Shown here: piece after piece, positions 21,872 through 34,555 of the stretch
Position numbering within the stretch: position 1 is the stretch's first letter
Layout: the number at the start of each line of letters is the position of its first letter
NCBI GenBank assembly: GCA_029959085.1
Contig: JARWIR010000024.1
Coordinates: 19,022,296-19,086,295 of the forward strand
DNA length: 64,000 nt
From: Nemophila menziesii
Taxonomy: Eukaryota; Streptophyta; Magnoliopsida; Boraginales; Hydrophyllaceae
Reading direction: 5' to 3'
The notes under the pieces: model-generated
The model's input: the letters and a program-made list of their open reading frames with translations, nothing else
Database searches by the model: none
What the model was told of the DNA's origin: nothing
Translations under genes and position numbers: made by a program

Positions 21872-22904
21872 TGGTGGCAAAAGTGTGATAAAATAATAGA
21901 TATAAATAAGAGAACTAACACCTTATACTACCACGATAAACTCTCTGCAAGTGAAAGAATCGTTTGCAAGTAATGTGTAAGTAAAACAGATAAAGATCGC
22001 AGTGACTACGAAAGTAAGTTTATAAATAGTGATATTACTAAGTGGATTAGAAATGGTTGGTAAATTAATACGCAAAGACTTAAACAATTACACTAAGACT
22101 TAAATTAAAGACAAGAAAATAAAATAGGATACATAGAAACTTATCGAAGTTTAGCTCGAGAACTAGCAAGTAGTCCCCACTAGCCTTGTTCTATAATTAT
22201 TATCTAAGGGTTAATTGTGTGATACATACGCAATAGAGGGGATTCTAAATTCCTCCGAACTCTAGTCAGGTTAGACTTAGGAAACAACCTTTACACTACC
22301 AAGGGACTTGGGTAAGGGGACCTTGCGCAGTGATTGGTGGTTTAATTAAAACCTATTGATTATCTAGCTAGGCAAGCCCGTCAGAATCACTACTACAACA
22401 CACTAGACAATTATGTAGTGTTTCTATAATTGAATACCCCGTCAGGGTGTCAGCCCAACTACTAATAATTCTATACATTGCGCACCACAAGAATTACAAA
22501 CATTAAATCAAAGCACATATAATATAACATATAAAGCAAGTCTAGGGTTTATACTCATATTCTAATCTCAAGCTAAATAGAATTAGTTCATAAGAAAGAA
22601 AAAAGAATAAAGAATTACAAACGAGAAGGATTGGAGTGGCATGAATGAATCGCTCTAGAGCTTGAGTTTCACTCGCAGATGATCTCACTCAACCCAATTT
22701 TGATGCTCTGATTTTCATCCCCAAATAACCCAATAAAGTTTTTCCTGATGATTACATAACAATTTCCACTTTGCTAGTCCAATTTAGACTCAATCTATTT
22801 CATATTATTTTTCTAAGTTGGTTATGTCTCCCTTTTTGAGGTGAGATATCATACCACTTATTCTCATATTTTTTTTCTTTTCAACATATATATATATATA
22901 ATAT
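21872..22904 (-). mobile_element. Athila-like element E, left part (damaged)
   Basis: It begins near 'tggtggcaaaagtgtgataaaat', the reversed 3' edge of the LTR family, and runs through diverged LTR sequence to about 22625. A deletion there joins it to 3' noncoding sequence ('aatcgctctagagcttgagt' onward), which parallels 26125-26400 in D. Element B interrupts it at 22905, and it resumes after the Helitrons at 48293. It is more diverged than the other copies and therefore probably the oldest in this nest. Confidence 0.7.
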
Positions 22905-24074
22905 TGATGTCTCCCTGTTTGTGATGATTTAATCTTAGTTGGAGACATCATTTTAGGTGTATTTAATTAATTATATGTCGATTTTTACTTATATTACTGT
23001 AATTTCCTATTTCTTGTCTTGATTTAATTATTTATTATTTTTTGAGTATATTTGGTTTAATTGTTTGTTAATTGTGAAGATATATAGTAATTAATTAGAT
23101 GCCAAACCAATTATAAGAGATAATGGAAAGAAGATAATGATGTAAATTGGAGATAAAGGAAGTAAAATATAAATATGGAAAGATAAAGTTGCCAAATAAA
23201 TCTGAATTCCAGCAGCTACATCCATTAAATTGATCATAACTCAAGTTTGTCTTGGAATTTGGAAGAATTGTTTGAAGCAAAGTCTTAGAGATTTCCGAGA
23301 CGATCAATTTCGATATAAAGAACGCGTCAATCAGAGTTGTATTGAAGAAGTTACGACCAAAACAAAACAACAACAGTTTATTACCTTTTATATATTTTAG
23401 GGTTACAAATTTGAGTTGGGTTAGAAGTCCAATTACTTGTCTTCCACTCCAAGAAATTTTTTTAGGGTTTCCTATACCCTATAAATGCACCCTCTAATTA
23501 GTAAAAAAACATCCTTGGCTAATCCTTAAGCCAAAAGGAAGCTTACAACAAGAGAAGAGAAGTCCGGAAGGAGCTGAACACCAAATCATGCCTTTACAAG
23601 CCTTAAATTTTGTAATTGTTTTCTTTTCTTTCTCTTGTATGAACAATTTACTTTAGCTTGATATTTAGCATATGTGTATGAACCCTAGACTTGTTTTACA
23701 TCTATTGTAATTTGGGATACCATTGTTTTTAAATTGAATTCATGTTTTATTCGCTGTTTCATGTGCTTTGATTTATTGTCTGTTTTCCTTGCGGTGTACA
23801 ACGTATACGATTACCTTAGTAGTTAGATGGTCACCCAGAAGGGGTGTTTAATTATTGAAACACCACATAAACGTCTAGTGTGCGGTAGTGATCCTGACGG
23901 ACTTGCCTAACTAGATAACCATTAGGGTATGATTTTACCACCGATCATCATTAGATTGCCAGTCTCATTTATAAACCTAGTGGCGTAGGAGCACCCTATT
24001 TAAGCCCCCTCGTGATTGTGAGGTCGCCACCCTAGTCCACCCTGACGGGGGTAGGGAGGAATTTAGAATCCTAG
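22905..24074 (+). repeat. 5' LTR of element B, first segment
   Basis: It begins TGATGTCTCCCTGTTTG and matches 41864-43035 of the 3' LTR, with a TATA-like 'ctataaatgcac' near 23490. The last five bases CCTAG (24070-24074) are the left target duplication of element D. Confidence 0.9.
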
Positions 24075-25653
24075 TGGTGTTACCTATGGTGTGATAAAAA
24101 TATAATGAATAAATACGGGAAATAATGCGCTAATCACCCTAGACTAGCACGGTTTCGCAAGTATTACAGGAGGTATGCAAGTTTTAATGATAAGAAAATT
24201 CGTTCCTCAGGAACTTAAATGTGTTACACAGATGGGTAAATAAATCAGAGTAGCAACAATTAATTAAAAGACAGAAAATAAATACGATTTATTGAGAGAT
24301 TAATGATTAAACTAATTAAATTAAAAGACAATAAAATAAATATGGAAGAAATAATATGAGAGAGTATAGCTTAGGTTTTGCCAGTATGAACTAATCCTTC
24401 TAATTCTTTCTATCAATTTCAGTTTATAAGGGAGATAATAGCTCTTAGATATGTAGTCAGGATTCTAAATTTCCCCTATCCCCGGAGAGCGAACTACGGT
24501 GGCAACCTCACAATCACGAGGGAACTCACAAAGGGTTAACCTGCGCCACTTGGGTCCTAGGTGTAGTCTAACCTACTAATGGTGTTTGGTGATGAAAATA
24601 AACCTTAATGACTATCTAGTTAGGCTGGTGTTGTCAGGACCAATTCCTTATTCTAGACGTTTATGTGGTGTTTCAATAATTAGACACCCCTTCCGGGTGA
24701 CAATCTAACTACTATTAGCAAAGCCCTAAATTGACCAGGTTTAAGACATGCAATAAATCAAAGCACATAAATCAAATATATGGTTAAGCAGCTAGAATCA
24801 AATTAAAACATAAAATTCCCAAAGAAACTTAGATAGAAAGAAAATAGAATTCATAGATTATACATAATGCAAAAACCCAAGCTATGGTAAAATTAGTTCA
24901 TACCTGAAGGAAATAAACTAAAAGAATGATACATGATTGTCATCTTGCTCTCTTCACTAACTCTAATGATATAAGACTTAAGGACTAACTTATGAGAGGC
25001 AAGGATTAAACCTATGCCTTGGACTTGAGCAAGGGTGTCCTTACAAAGGTTTTAAGGGTGTATTTATAGGTGTTTAGAAGACCTAATTCGTTTTCTTGGA
25101 GTGGAAGACAAGTAACTTGGACTCCAAGCCAGACTCAAACTCGTAACCCTAAAATATAGAAAATGTAATAATATGCCGCTGTTTTGTTTTCGCCGTAACT
25201 TTTTCTTTTCAACTTCAATTGACGTGCTCCATATGTCGAAACTGATCTTCTCGGAAAGCTCTATAACTTTGCTTCAGACCATTCTTCCAAATTACTAGCC
25301 AATCTTGAGTTATGATCACTTCTATGGTTGTAGGTGTTGGAATTCAGATTTACTTGACAACTTTATCTTTCCATATCTATCTTTTCATTCCTTTATCTCC
25401 AATTTCCATGCATATCTTCTTTCCTTTATCTCTTTAGACTTAATTTGGCATCTAATTAATTTGTATATATCTTTAAAGCTTCACACTAAATAAATAAATT
25501 AAACCCAATATGCCCTAAAAATAATAAATCATTAAATTAAGACAAGAAATAGGAAAGTACACTATTTCATGGGAAAACTCGACTGAAAGACTTCTAAAAC
25601 ACTAAAATGATGTCTCCAACTAGTATTAAATCATCAAAAATGGGGAGACATCA
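24075..25653 (-). repeat. 3' LTR of element D
   Basis: It starts TGGTGTTACC and ends GGGGAGACATCA. It pairs with 34556-36112; both copies carry the reversed 'tgtatttataggtgtttagaag' TATA region and the long 'cctgcgccacttgggtcctaggtg' block. Confidence 0.92.
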
Positions 25654-25691
25654 AGAACCCCAACTCAATGTTGTATCGTCCCGATACAATA
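25654..25691 (-). promoter_or_regulatory. 3' polypurine tract with hairpin (element D)
   Basis: The complement reads GAGTTGGGGTTCT next to the LTR, preceded by an 8-bp stem TTGTATCG/CGATACAA with a 3-base loop (25673-25691). It is the same arrangement as in elements A and B. Confidence 0.75.
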
Positions 25692-27080
25692 AAGATAAAA
25701 ACAAAGAGAAGTCTTTAAATACACACCTAGGTTAATTTAGCACAGTAGGAAAGAAGATAACAGAATATATAGAATAGACTTAAAGCAACTACTCAGAAAA
25801 TTTCATGTAATAATATTTACAAACTACATACTTGCACACTTCTCATATTCACAATAAACATGGCTTGAATTCAAGATTAGATTAGCTTCGCAATGTGAGA
25901 AGAAGAGGATCTCTACTCAGTTCACCAAAGAGGCTATAGATTGTTCATCGAACTTCACTAGTATTTAAAGACCCACTTAACTACACTCTATTAGCTCAAT
26001 TACTTCTAGATTACATAACAAATAATCAAAAGGTCTTTAAGGTTGTAATGTTGGCTTAGGGACGGTATGATAAGTATATTTGGATAATTTAGAGTGAATT
26101 TTTCGCTCTCTCCTCACTAGCCATCATTAAATCGCTCTAGAGCTTGAGTTACTCTCATAAAACGTTTCTCACTCAACTCAATGATTTCTTGATGCACAAA
26201 GTAGAATCCCAATAGCCCAATTAAAGCATAAGGATATTCATATTAAAATTCCACTTTGCCGGTCCAAATATATATTCTTTTCATATCAAATTTTTTTTCT
26301 TTTGTGTAGCTATGACTCTCTTTTTGATGTTGAGATATCACGCTATTTTTTCATATTTTCTTTTCTTTTCATGCTTTTCATCTTTTTTTCATTTACTATT
26401 ACCCCGCCAAACGGTTACAATATAATAAATCTGTGAATCATCAACTAAATATAGAACAAAGCATAATTAATAAGCTCAAAAATCCCAACCCAATAACAAT
26501 TCCCATAATGGTGGACCCACTACCCCAAACTCAAGATCTAAAACAATTGTCTATGCATCGTGATTCGAGTGCGGGTCATATGGAAAAGTCCTATAATCTA
26601 AAGGGATATGGCTTATAATGTGGCTAATAAAAGGGCTTTAAAAAGGCTAGAAGGGGATGAGAAGGATATAAAATATAATAAATGGACAACAAGCTAACAT
26701 GCAATAAGGGGCTTATGAAAGAACTGCCTTAATCACTTTCTAAACTATGAAATTTCGTCATTCTCTTACCTTTATAGCACGTTCATCAAATGTGTTTATC
26801 AACTAGCTTAGATCTCACAGCCTACACACCACTCATGGATCTTTGAGATCGAACATACTTTCTATCGCATTGCTAACTAATCTTTTCATTACTATCAATG
26901 TGTGTTTTCCTGCAAATACTCAAGGCATACAAAATAAAGCAACTCATAAACATACTACTTTATATCATTAACTTACTGAGCTTACGCTTTCAAGCTATTA
27001 AACACACTCTACATCTAATTCCCATGTATCAAAATTTTTAATTTCTACCTAAAAACAGAAAAATGGAGATGAGAGACAAC
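25692..27080 (-). other. 3' noncoding region of element D
   Basis: No gene. It contains the third polypurine-like block (complement at about 26509-26535) and conserved blocks shared with A, B, E and F. The short plus-strand frame at 26433-26618 is incidental. The internal hairpin-polypurine module lies just beyond, at 27085-27127, where one stem arm carries a mismatch (GAGACGTG). Confidence 0.6.
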
Positions 27081-27216
27081 GAATCCCCACACCCCCAACT
27101 AAAAAATGAGACGTGTCCCCACGACTCGAAAAAGACTCTAAAAAAAATTAGCAGATAAGGCATATCCAGAAATGGTAAGGAAGAGAGAGAACATACTCTC
27201 GAGGTTATTGCCTCGC

Positions 27217-28440
27217 ATTATCGACATCCAAGATAGGATTTAATGGATCTTTCTTTAATTGCTCAAGGAGTGTCATGATGTGAACTTGATTGGATTTGAT
27301 TTGTGCCACATCTTTGGCTAAGGAAGTTTGAGCTGCTTCGACTTTATTTTATCGCTCCTCTACCTTCTCTTGCCAAATACTATCCTTTTCTTCCTTGAAA
27401 GTTGTGTAATTCCCGCTCCTCTCAAAATTTTCTTGATCCAAGCATTGTCAATATTGTTACTTGGATTAAATTCAAGTTTCTCTCCTTCACCCAAAATCAC
27501 ATTCTCTTTCCGAACAAACACGTGATCATAGTAGGATATTTCACATTAAATAACGAGATAGGAGATACCGAAAATCGCATCACCTCCTCAAAGACCAACT
27601 GTCCCACATCCACTTCTTCTCCTCTCAAAATACAATTCAAAAAGATAGCGTTCTTTTTACTTACTTCCGAATTTCTTGTGTTTCCAAAGACATTAGTGGA
27701 AAGGATTTTGTGCCAAATTCTAGCATCCGGTTGGAGATATTTGTAAGGCCAAGGTGCCTTTAATTCTCCCTTATGTGATTGCACTTTCTCCTTATCTAAG
27801 ACATGCTCAAACAGTAAATTCCAATCGAAAGTCTTCTTATTATCCATCGCTTCTCTATACTTACATGGTCCAACCAATTTCTTAAACTGGAAGTGGTTTC
27901 TAATATCTTCAACTGTAAAAGGAACTAACTTGCCTCTAACTAGAACACAACTTTTACTATCTAGGCTAAATAGGCCTAAATAGAATTCGGAAACGGACAT
28001 AAATTCAAACGTCTTACCATGAATGTAGACCAACCCAATCTTTCACCGAACTCCAAGAATCTCTTGTACTCTCCTTTACCAACTTCTTCTACAAATACTT
28101 TATCGTAAGCAAAAGGAAGTTCTTGTAATTGTTTCTTTGCAGAAGCTATCAAGGCCTTTGAATCTTTATCTTTTTATTCGGGTGTAGGACCTTCGATTTG
28201 TAGAGGTTGTGTTGTCTTTTTCACGAAAGCTGGAACCTTTTTGCCCATTGAAGTAAACACATCTAGCTGACCTCTCTTTTCATGGCCTATTTTACCCTTT
28301 GTGTTGGAACTAGAACTTTTATCACTTTATTTCTTCTCAATAGAACCAAATACCTTGCGTTTATTCATCTCCCTAACAGTAGATAATGTCTATGTTCTCT
28401 TAGTCATCTCAATTAACCTCCAACTCAAAGCTTTAACCAC
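27217..28440 (-). pseudogene. Athila-type 3' ORF (plant transposon-protein domain), element D
   Basis: Read on the minus strand from about 28410 it encodes a basic Lys/Ser-rich N-terminus ('SSSSN.KGKIGHEKRGQ' region), then the domain typical of Athila ORF-1/putative plant transposon proteins: 'EFGERLGWSTFM', 'FEFMSVSEFYLGLF' , 'VRGKLVPFTVEDIRNHF', 'ARIWHKILSTNVFGN' and 'KNAIFLNCIL'. A short coiled-coil-like tail ends at about 27217. Stops near 28395, 28330 and 28175, plus frameshifts near 28030, 27495 and 27410, inactivate it. The longest open piece is 27497-28033. In Athila elements this post-pol ORF is often called env-like; no signal peptide or membrane segment is seen here. Confidence 0.75.
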
Positions 28441-28511
28441 TCTTGAAAATTGAAACTCTTAATTATTGGTTGAACAAGCTTTATTTGGGTTAGGTAAGGT
28501 GTTATGATGAT

Positions 28512-30045
28512 TGGTGTCGCCTAGGGTGTGATAAAATAAGATAAATAATAAGTCAGAAAACAACACACTCTCACCCTAGACATGCACAGTACTGCAAGTA
28601 TTACAGGACGTATGCAAGTTTTAATGACAAGAAAGTTCGTTCTCATGGACTTAGTGTGTTAATCAAGTGGGTAGAAATAACGAGTAAGAAGTAAATAATT
28701 AAAAGAGAGAAAATAAATAGAGAGAAATTCGAAATTATGAAATTAAACTAAGGAAAATAAAAGACAGTAAATTAAATACGAAGAAATATGAGATGAGAAG
28801 TATAGCTTAGGTTTTGCTAGTATGCACTAATCCTTCTAATTCTTTCTATTAGATCTAGTTAATAAGAGAGATAATTAGCTCTTAAATACTTAGTCAGGAT
28901 TCTAAATTCCCACACCTTAGACCTTGAGAGCAACTAAGGGGGCTACGGACACACCACGAGGCTGGTTCAAATAGGGTTATCAAGCGCTACCAAGGCCCTA
29001 AGCAGACAATTTCCATACATGGTGATAGTGATTAAATCATACCCTAATGACTATCTAGTTAGAATCAGTGTTGTCAGGACCAATATCGACACTAGACGTT
29101 ATGTGGTGTTTCAATAATTAGACACCCAGCTAAGGTGACCATCTAATTACTATTAAGAAAGCCTAAAGTGGTCAGTTCTAGGACAGGCAATAAATCAAAA
29201 CACATAAACAAATATAAAGGTAAGAAGCTAATATCAGATTAAAACATGTAATTCCCAAAGAAACTTAGATAGAAAGAAATTAGAATTCATAGATTATACA
29301 TGATACAAAACCCAAGCTATGGGGAGTTTAGTTCATACCTGAAGGAAATAAACTAAAAGAAATAATAAAAGACATCATCTTGTTCTCTACAATAACTTGG
29401 AAGAATAAAACCTTAAGAACTAATTACTATGATGCAAGGATGATTTACAAGTGATATAAGGGTGTATTTATAGGTGTTTAGAAGACCTAATTCGTTTTCT
29501 TGAAGGAGAAGGTAAGTAGTGGACTCAAAGCCCAACTCAAATTCGTAACCCTAAAACATGAAATCAGGTCCATTTTTGTTTTGGTCCTAAAAGCTTCAAT
29601 ACTCATCCGTTTGACGCGTATGAGTATACCAAATTCATCGTCTCAGAAAGATATTCAACTTTGATCTTGACCGTTTATCCAAATTCCTCACCAATTTTTA
29701 GATATAAGCTGATTTATGGTCGTAGGTGCAGAAATCCAGGATTAAGGCAGCTTTTACTTTTCCATGTTTTTAGCTTTTGTTTCCTTATCTCCAATTTCGA
29801 TGCTTATCTCTTTCCATATCTTTTAGTCTTTGACTTGGACTCTAATTAATCTCCATAATTATCTTTAAAGCTTCACACTAAATAAATAATTAAACCCAAT
29901 ATGCTCTAAAAATATTATTTTACTAAATCAAGACTCAAAATAGGAAAGTGCACTATTTCTCAAGAAAAACGATTAGAAATACTTCTAAATCACTAAAAAT
30001 GATGTCTCATCCTAATATAAATCCATCACAAATGAGGAGACATCA
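28512..30045 (-). mobile_element. Solo Athila-like LTR inside element D
   Basis: A single LTR, starting TGGTGTCGCC and ending GAGGAGACATCA, with no internal region. It is flanked by perfect 5-bp duplications ATGAT (28507-28511 and 30046-30050). It sits at the junction of a tandem duplication of the 3' ORF of element D. Solo LTRs arise by recombination between the two LTRs of one element. A TATA region is present near 29465 (reversed). Confidence 0.92.
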
Positions 30046-30085
30046 ATGATGAATTCTCTATATGGGTAAGGTGTTATGATGATGA

Positions 30086-30747
30086 TTGCACTTTCTCCTT
30101 ATCTAAGACATTTTCAAACAGTAAATTCCAATCGAAAGTCTTCTTATTATCCACCGCTTCTCTATACTTACATAGTCCAAGCAATTCCTTAAACTGGAAG
30201 TGGTTTCTAATATCTTCAATTGTAAAAGGAACTAACTTGCCTCTAACTGGAACACAAATTTTACTATCTCGGCTAAAGAGGCCTAAATAGAATTCGGCAA
30301 CTGACATAAATTCAAACGTCTTACCATGAATGTAGACCAACCCAATCTTTCACCGAACTCCACGAATCTCTTGTACTCTCCTTTACCAACTTCTTCTTCA
30401 AATACTTTCTCGTAAGCAAAAGGAAGTTCTTGTAATTGTTTCTTTGCAGAAGCTATCAAGGCCTTTGAATCTTTATCTTTTTCTTTGGGTGTAGGACCTT
30501 CGATTTGTAGAGGTTGTGTTGTCTTCTTCACAAAAGTTGGAACCTTTTTGCCCATTGAATTAAACACATCTAACTGACCTCTCTTTTCATGGCCTATTTT
30601 ACCCTTTATGTTGGAACTAGAACTTTTATCACTTGATTTCTTCTCAATAGAACCAAATACCTTGCTTTTATTCATCTCCCTAACAGTAGATAATGTCTCT
30701 GTTCTCTTACTCATCTCAATTAACCTCCAACTCAAAGCTTTAACCAC
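30086..30747 (-). pseudogene. Second, partial copy of the element D 3' ORF
   Basis: It is a near-identical repeat of 27777-28440. It covers the basic N-terminus and the 'VRGK..PFT.EDIRNHF' domain and stops abruptly in the sequence encoding 'VLDKEKVQS'. In this copy the N-terminal frame is open (30283-30747), whereas the other copy has three stops. The duplicated unit also includes 30748-30810, which resembles 28441-28505. It is a tandem duplication, later separated by the solo LTR. Confidence 0.8.
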
Positions 30748-31139
30748 ACTTGAAAATTGAAACTCTTGATTATTGGTTGAACAAGCTTTATTTGGGTTAA
30801 CAAAGGTGTTATGATGATAATTCTCTATATGGGTAAGATGAATTCTTGATGGATTGGTATGGATCTAAGAAATTGTTGGATGAAATTTTGAAATTTAGGC
30901 TTTTGATTCTTGGATTCAAAGTGTTTTGGTATGATTTGAGTGGTTGAATCTTCTTTGTAATGATGTGGAGAAAGGATTGTATGTGTTTTTATGGTGATTG
31001 GGTAGTGTTTTGATGTTTAGGGATGGTTTGATGAAGCTTTAATGGAGTTGGGAGAGGTTTAGAGAAGAAAGGAGGCTTTAAGGATTGATAAATTCGGAAT
31101 AACCTAACCTCTTCTTCTTTATAACCTGAATTTTCTCTC

Positions 31140-31415
31140 TCCGGCGGCGCAAACCAGCTTACCGGCGGTCTGACCGGCATGCCACTTGATGACGTCATAA
31201 ACCGTGTCGACCAATGCGACCACGGTTTTCTTGTGTTGCTCCCAGTATAAAACCTGCTTCGAAAACCGTGTCATTGATTTTGGGCACCGGCATACCGGTG
31301 AGGCAATTTTTTGAAAAATATTGTCTCGACATTAAACCTGATTCGTATAACTGTGGCATTGTTTTTGGCTCACCAGCATACCAGTGGTATGGGCGGTATA
31401 CCGGCGAGCAGGTCA
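31140..31415 (-). repeat. GC-rich palindrome cluster (element D)
   Basis: CCGGCATGCC, CACCGGCATACCGGTG and GGTATACCGG-type palindromes (about 31171, 31286, 31396) alternate with 'taaaacctg.ttcg' and 'aaccgtgtc' blocks in the same order as in element B. It lies between the pol remnant and the 3' ORF. Confidence 0.75.
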
Positions 31416-31689
31416 AAATACACCCAAAAATTTCTTTTTCCTCCCTAACTTGATTTCTTTAATATTTGAACATCAAAAACACTAATACCTTTCTCAAATA
31501 GGGAATATCAACTAAAAACAACTAAACTAAACATGAACTAAAAACATAAAAACATAAAAAAGAATTGCGGGTTGTCTCCCGTACAACATTTTTATTTAAC
31601 GTCTTTCAAAGTTAGACGCGTTACCTCTATCAAGATTTGCGAATATAGCCTCCCCAACAACGAGCAAGGCTATGAGCATCTTATAACCT

Positions 31690-31815
31690 CCGTTTAATGC
31701 CCCTCTTGGGCTTGACCTCTATCACCATAGCTGAAACAACTTTAATGACTACAAATGGTCCTATCCACGAGTCTTTGTGACCTCGTGGCCTATTCTCCGG
31801 TTTGTGGGCTTTCCA
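31690..31815 (-). pseudogene. Integrase C-terminal scrap (element D)
   Basis: On the minus strand about 40 codons resemble the end of the integrase chromatin-contact region ('DSWIGPFVVIKVV..MVIEVK'). The rest of integrase and all of reverse transcriptase and RNase H are absent. The sequence at 31563-31620 carries the end-of-pol block shared with A, B and F. Confidence 0.55.
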
Positions 31816-31978
31816 TAGAACTTCTTGGCCGACCCCACACTCAATATTTGGCTAAGTATCCACAGGCTTTGCGTGGATCTTTTCTTTTAGGAACTGTGGG
31901 ATCTGACTTCCTTGGTTTCTTACCCCAGACATAGAATGTCTCGGATACATTTTTAGCATGAAGGGTAACTGTCCCTTC

Positions 31979-32330
31979 CTAGAAGTTGATTATGCTTTGA
32001 CTGGTTGCCATGAAAGGCCTTCCAAGTATGATTGGAACCTGCTTATCTGCATCGAAATCAAGTATAACAAAATCAGTAGGGATGGTGATATTACCTGATC
32101 GATCATGAACGTCCTCCACTGTTCCCCATGTCTTGGTAACTGATTTGTCAGCAAACTGCAAATTCACTGGAGCTTTCTCTAATTTTTGAAGTCCAAGTCT
32201 ATCGAACACGTACTTTGGCATAAGATTCACACATGAGCCCATATCACACATAGATTTCACCTTGAGCGTACCATTTATCTGAATAGGAAGATTAAAGCTT
32301 CCTGGATCATTTAGCTTTAATGGCAACTCT
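31979..32330 (-). pseudogene. Retroviral-type aspartic protease (element D)
   Basis: The 115-residue frame contains the active-site region as 'CDMGSCVNLMP', then 'VLQFADKS' -like and 'FVILDFDAD' segments, ending with 'VPIILGRPFMATS' (the ILGRPF flap-to-end signature of gypsy proteases). The usual DxG(A/S) triad reads D-M-G-S. It lacks an in-frame link to gag upstream, where stop codons lie at 32400 and 32330. In an active element it would cut the Gag-Pol polyprotein. Confidence 0.85.
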
Positions 32331-32414
32331 CTCTACTTTTCTTGAGACTCTCACAGTCTCTTTCTTGGCTTCTATACTCGCTTCTTTTTCGGGAATAACT
32401 TGCGTAAAAACTTG

Positions 32415-34440
32415 TTACAGTGTAAGCCCTTTTTTTGCATTCTCAAGCATTTCGGCGTTGATATTCTCAGGAGTGTGCACCTCTACAAATGTCTTGAGTT
32501 CAATGTCAACCTTTGGATTTGTATCAGGAATAGTTGATGACATTGTTTGAACAACTGGTGGCGACTCCACCTTCTCTTCTTCTTTCTTTTCTTGCACAGC
32601 ATCTGCAACTTCTACTTAATCTTTAGAGGCATCTTCCTCTTTGTCTTTAGCTGTAGCAGCTTGTAATTACATAACCGATCTAATCTCTTCTTGCATATCT
32701 CTCAGAAGCTGTATATATTCGGATTTTTCTGAATCTTCATCCTCATCTCTAGAACAGTCAGAGTCCACGGGGCTAGACTTGTTTGGTTCTTCTTCAGTTG
32801 TAGGAACTTCCATGGAACTTTCTGCAGCATGCGGTACTTCCTTATTCTCTTTAATTTCAAGGAAAATAGCCTTACAAGCTTCGAGCCCAACATTGGCATC
32901 AGCTCCTTCGATAGCCTTCAATTCCTTCGATTCCATAATATTAGTAAGAACTTTATTCATTTGTTCTACTTGCGTACCTAAAATCTGAATTGAAGCTTCT
33001 TGTTCTCTTAACTTCTCGTTCTGTGTATGCATATTAGTGGTCATAAGATCTATAAAATTCTTCAGTTGTTGATCACCCACAACTCCTTCTTGAGGATATT
33101 GTGGTAGAGCCTTCTAAGCTAAAGCACCGGAATATGCGTCATTAACAGGTTGTTGTGGAGGAGCATGTCGATTATAATTCTGATTTCCTTGATATGGAGC
33201 TTGACGTCTTGGTTGGAAAGAGTTATTTTGGAGACAAGGTTGATAATGACCTCGATTAGCGGCCCCTTGTTTATTTGAATACTGCATACCCGGATGATTC
33301 CTGTTACTAAATTGATAATTTCCTTGGTTAAATAAACAAATGCTGGATTTCCTTCGCACTCTTCCAATGTATGATTTGTGACCCCACACTGAGGAGAACC
33401 TTGTGCTTCTTGCACTACATTCGCTGCGGCTAAATTCTTCTACATCTAAAGCTTAATCTCTTTGATTTGATTCTCCAATGCGCCAATTGAGATGAGTTTG
33501 CAGTTTCTGCATCTAATCGAAGCGTACCTATGGTATTTGTAACAGGAGCTCGCGAAAGTAGCCAACTCCTTTCTGTTTCTATTATGTTTTTCAAACCTTT
33601 GGTGGCTTCTGTAGGATCCATGGACACGAAATTTCCCTTTCCAAGACTATCTACCCTCTGTCTACTTTCGGTATTGATACCCTGATAAAATATAGCTAAT
33701 TGTAAAGACAGGGTGTAACCATGGAGTGGACATCTAGCTAACTTCAGTTGAAACCTTATCCATGCGTCTCCTACTTCTTCTCCATTCTCTTAACAAAACT
33801 TTGCAAGCTCGCTCTGATCTTTGAGTCTCATACTCTTCTGATATCAACAGTTAAAGAATGCGGCTTGAAGTTCTGCCCAAGTAATAATTGTACCTAGTGG
33901 TTGTCTATCTAGCCAATCACCAGCTTTGCCGATCAAAAAGAACATAAACATGTGACAATACAGTTGCTCGCTTGTAATGCCTGTTATAGGCATCACAAAT
34001 CTACATGAACTTCTAAATCTCTCTTACCGGATCTTGAACTGTTGCACCACTATAGAGTCCATAATTCTGAAATTGACTGAGCATATGCCCGGATCGGGCC
34101 TGAACTTGATATTCTAGATTTCTGGAGGACGATAACCTAATGGTTGTACTTGAAAAGGTGCTCCCAAGCGTGGGAGATATTGTTTAATTCTGTTGTTATT
34201 TCTGTTATCTCCTGGTGGTGGTCGTAGTACAGGTCCTAAAGGAACAATTGGTGGATCCAATAGTGGTGGATCTACTCCGTGTTGTTGATTTTCTGCCATA
34301 ACTCTTCTTTGGTCTCTTTCTTCTCTGATACGTCTGTTATAAGCTCTGAAGCTCCTTTTGGGCTCCGGGAGATGAGGCCAAGGATGCACTGCTAATACCT
34401 GAAAAGGACTAAAGCAAACCAACAAGCATAAATCTAGAAA
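32415..34440 (-). pseudogene. Athila-like gag (element D), degraded
   Basis: From about 34425 the minus strand encodes a Pro/Arg/Asn-rich N-terminus, then capsid-like sequence ('LGTIITWAELQAAFF' region near 33900, the retrotrans_gag pattern), and a 'LKNIIETERSW' segment that matches element B. A knuckle follows in which the first Cys is replaced (S-P-Q-C...H...C near 33385). Next come a Gln/Asn/Tyr-rich linker and a long acidic region (32415-33080) with a heptad-like segment around 'LREQEASIQILGTQVEQMNKVL'. Numerous stops and frameshifts separate these pieces. Confidence 0.75.
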
Positions 34441-34532
34441 AATAAAAATAAAAATAAAATCTGGAAAATAAAATTTAATTCAAAACTACTACTACTAAAA
34501 TCAAATAACCCACACGCTAACAAGACACAAGT

Positions 34533-34550
34533 CCCCGATAGCGGCGCCAA
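34533..34550 (-). other. Primer binding site, tRNA-Asp-like (element D)
   Basis: TCCCCGATAGCGGCGCCA matches the tRNA-Asp 3' end at 15 of 18 bases and lies five bases from the LTR at 34556. Confidence 0.75.
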
Positions 34551-34555
34551 TAACT

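Noticed and set aside
27497..28033. Envelope protein in element D
   Set aside because: The ORF is in the env-like position, but I see no signal peptide, transmembrane segment or fusion region, only the Athila/plant transposon-protein pattern.
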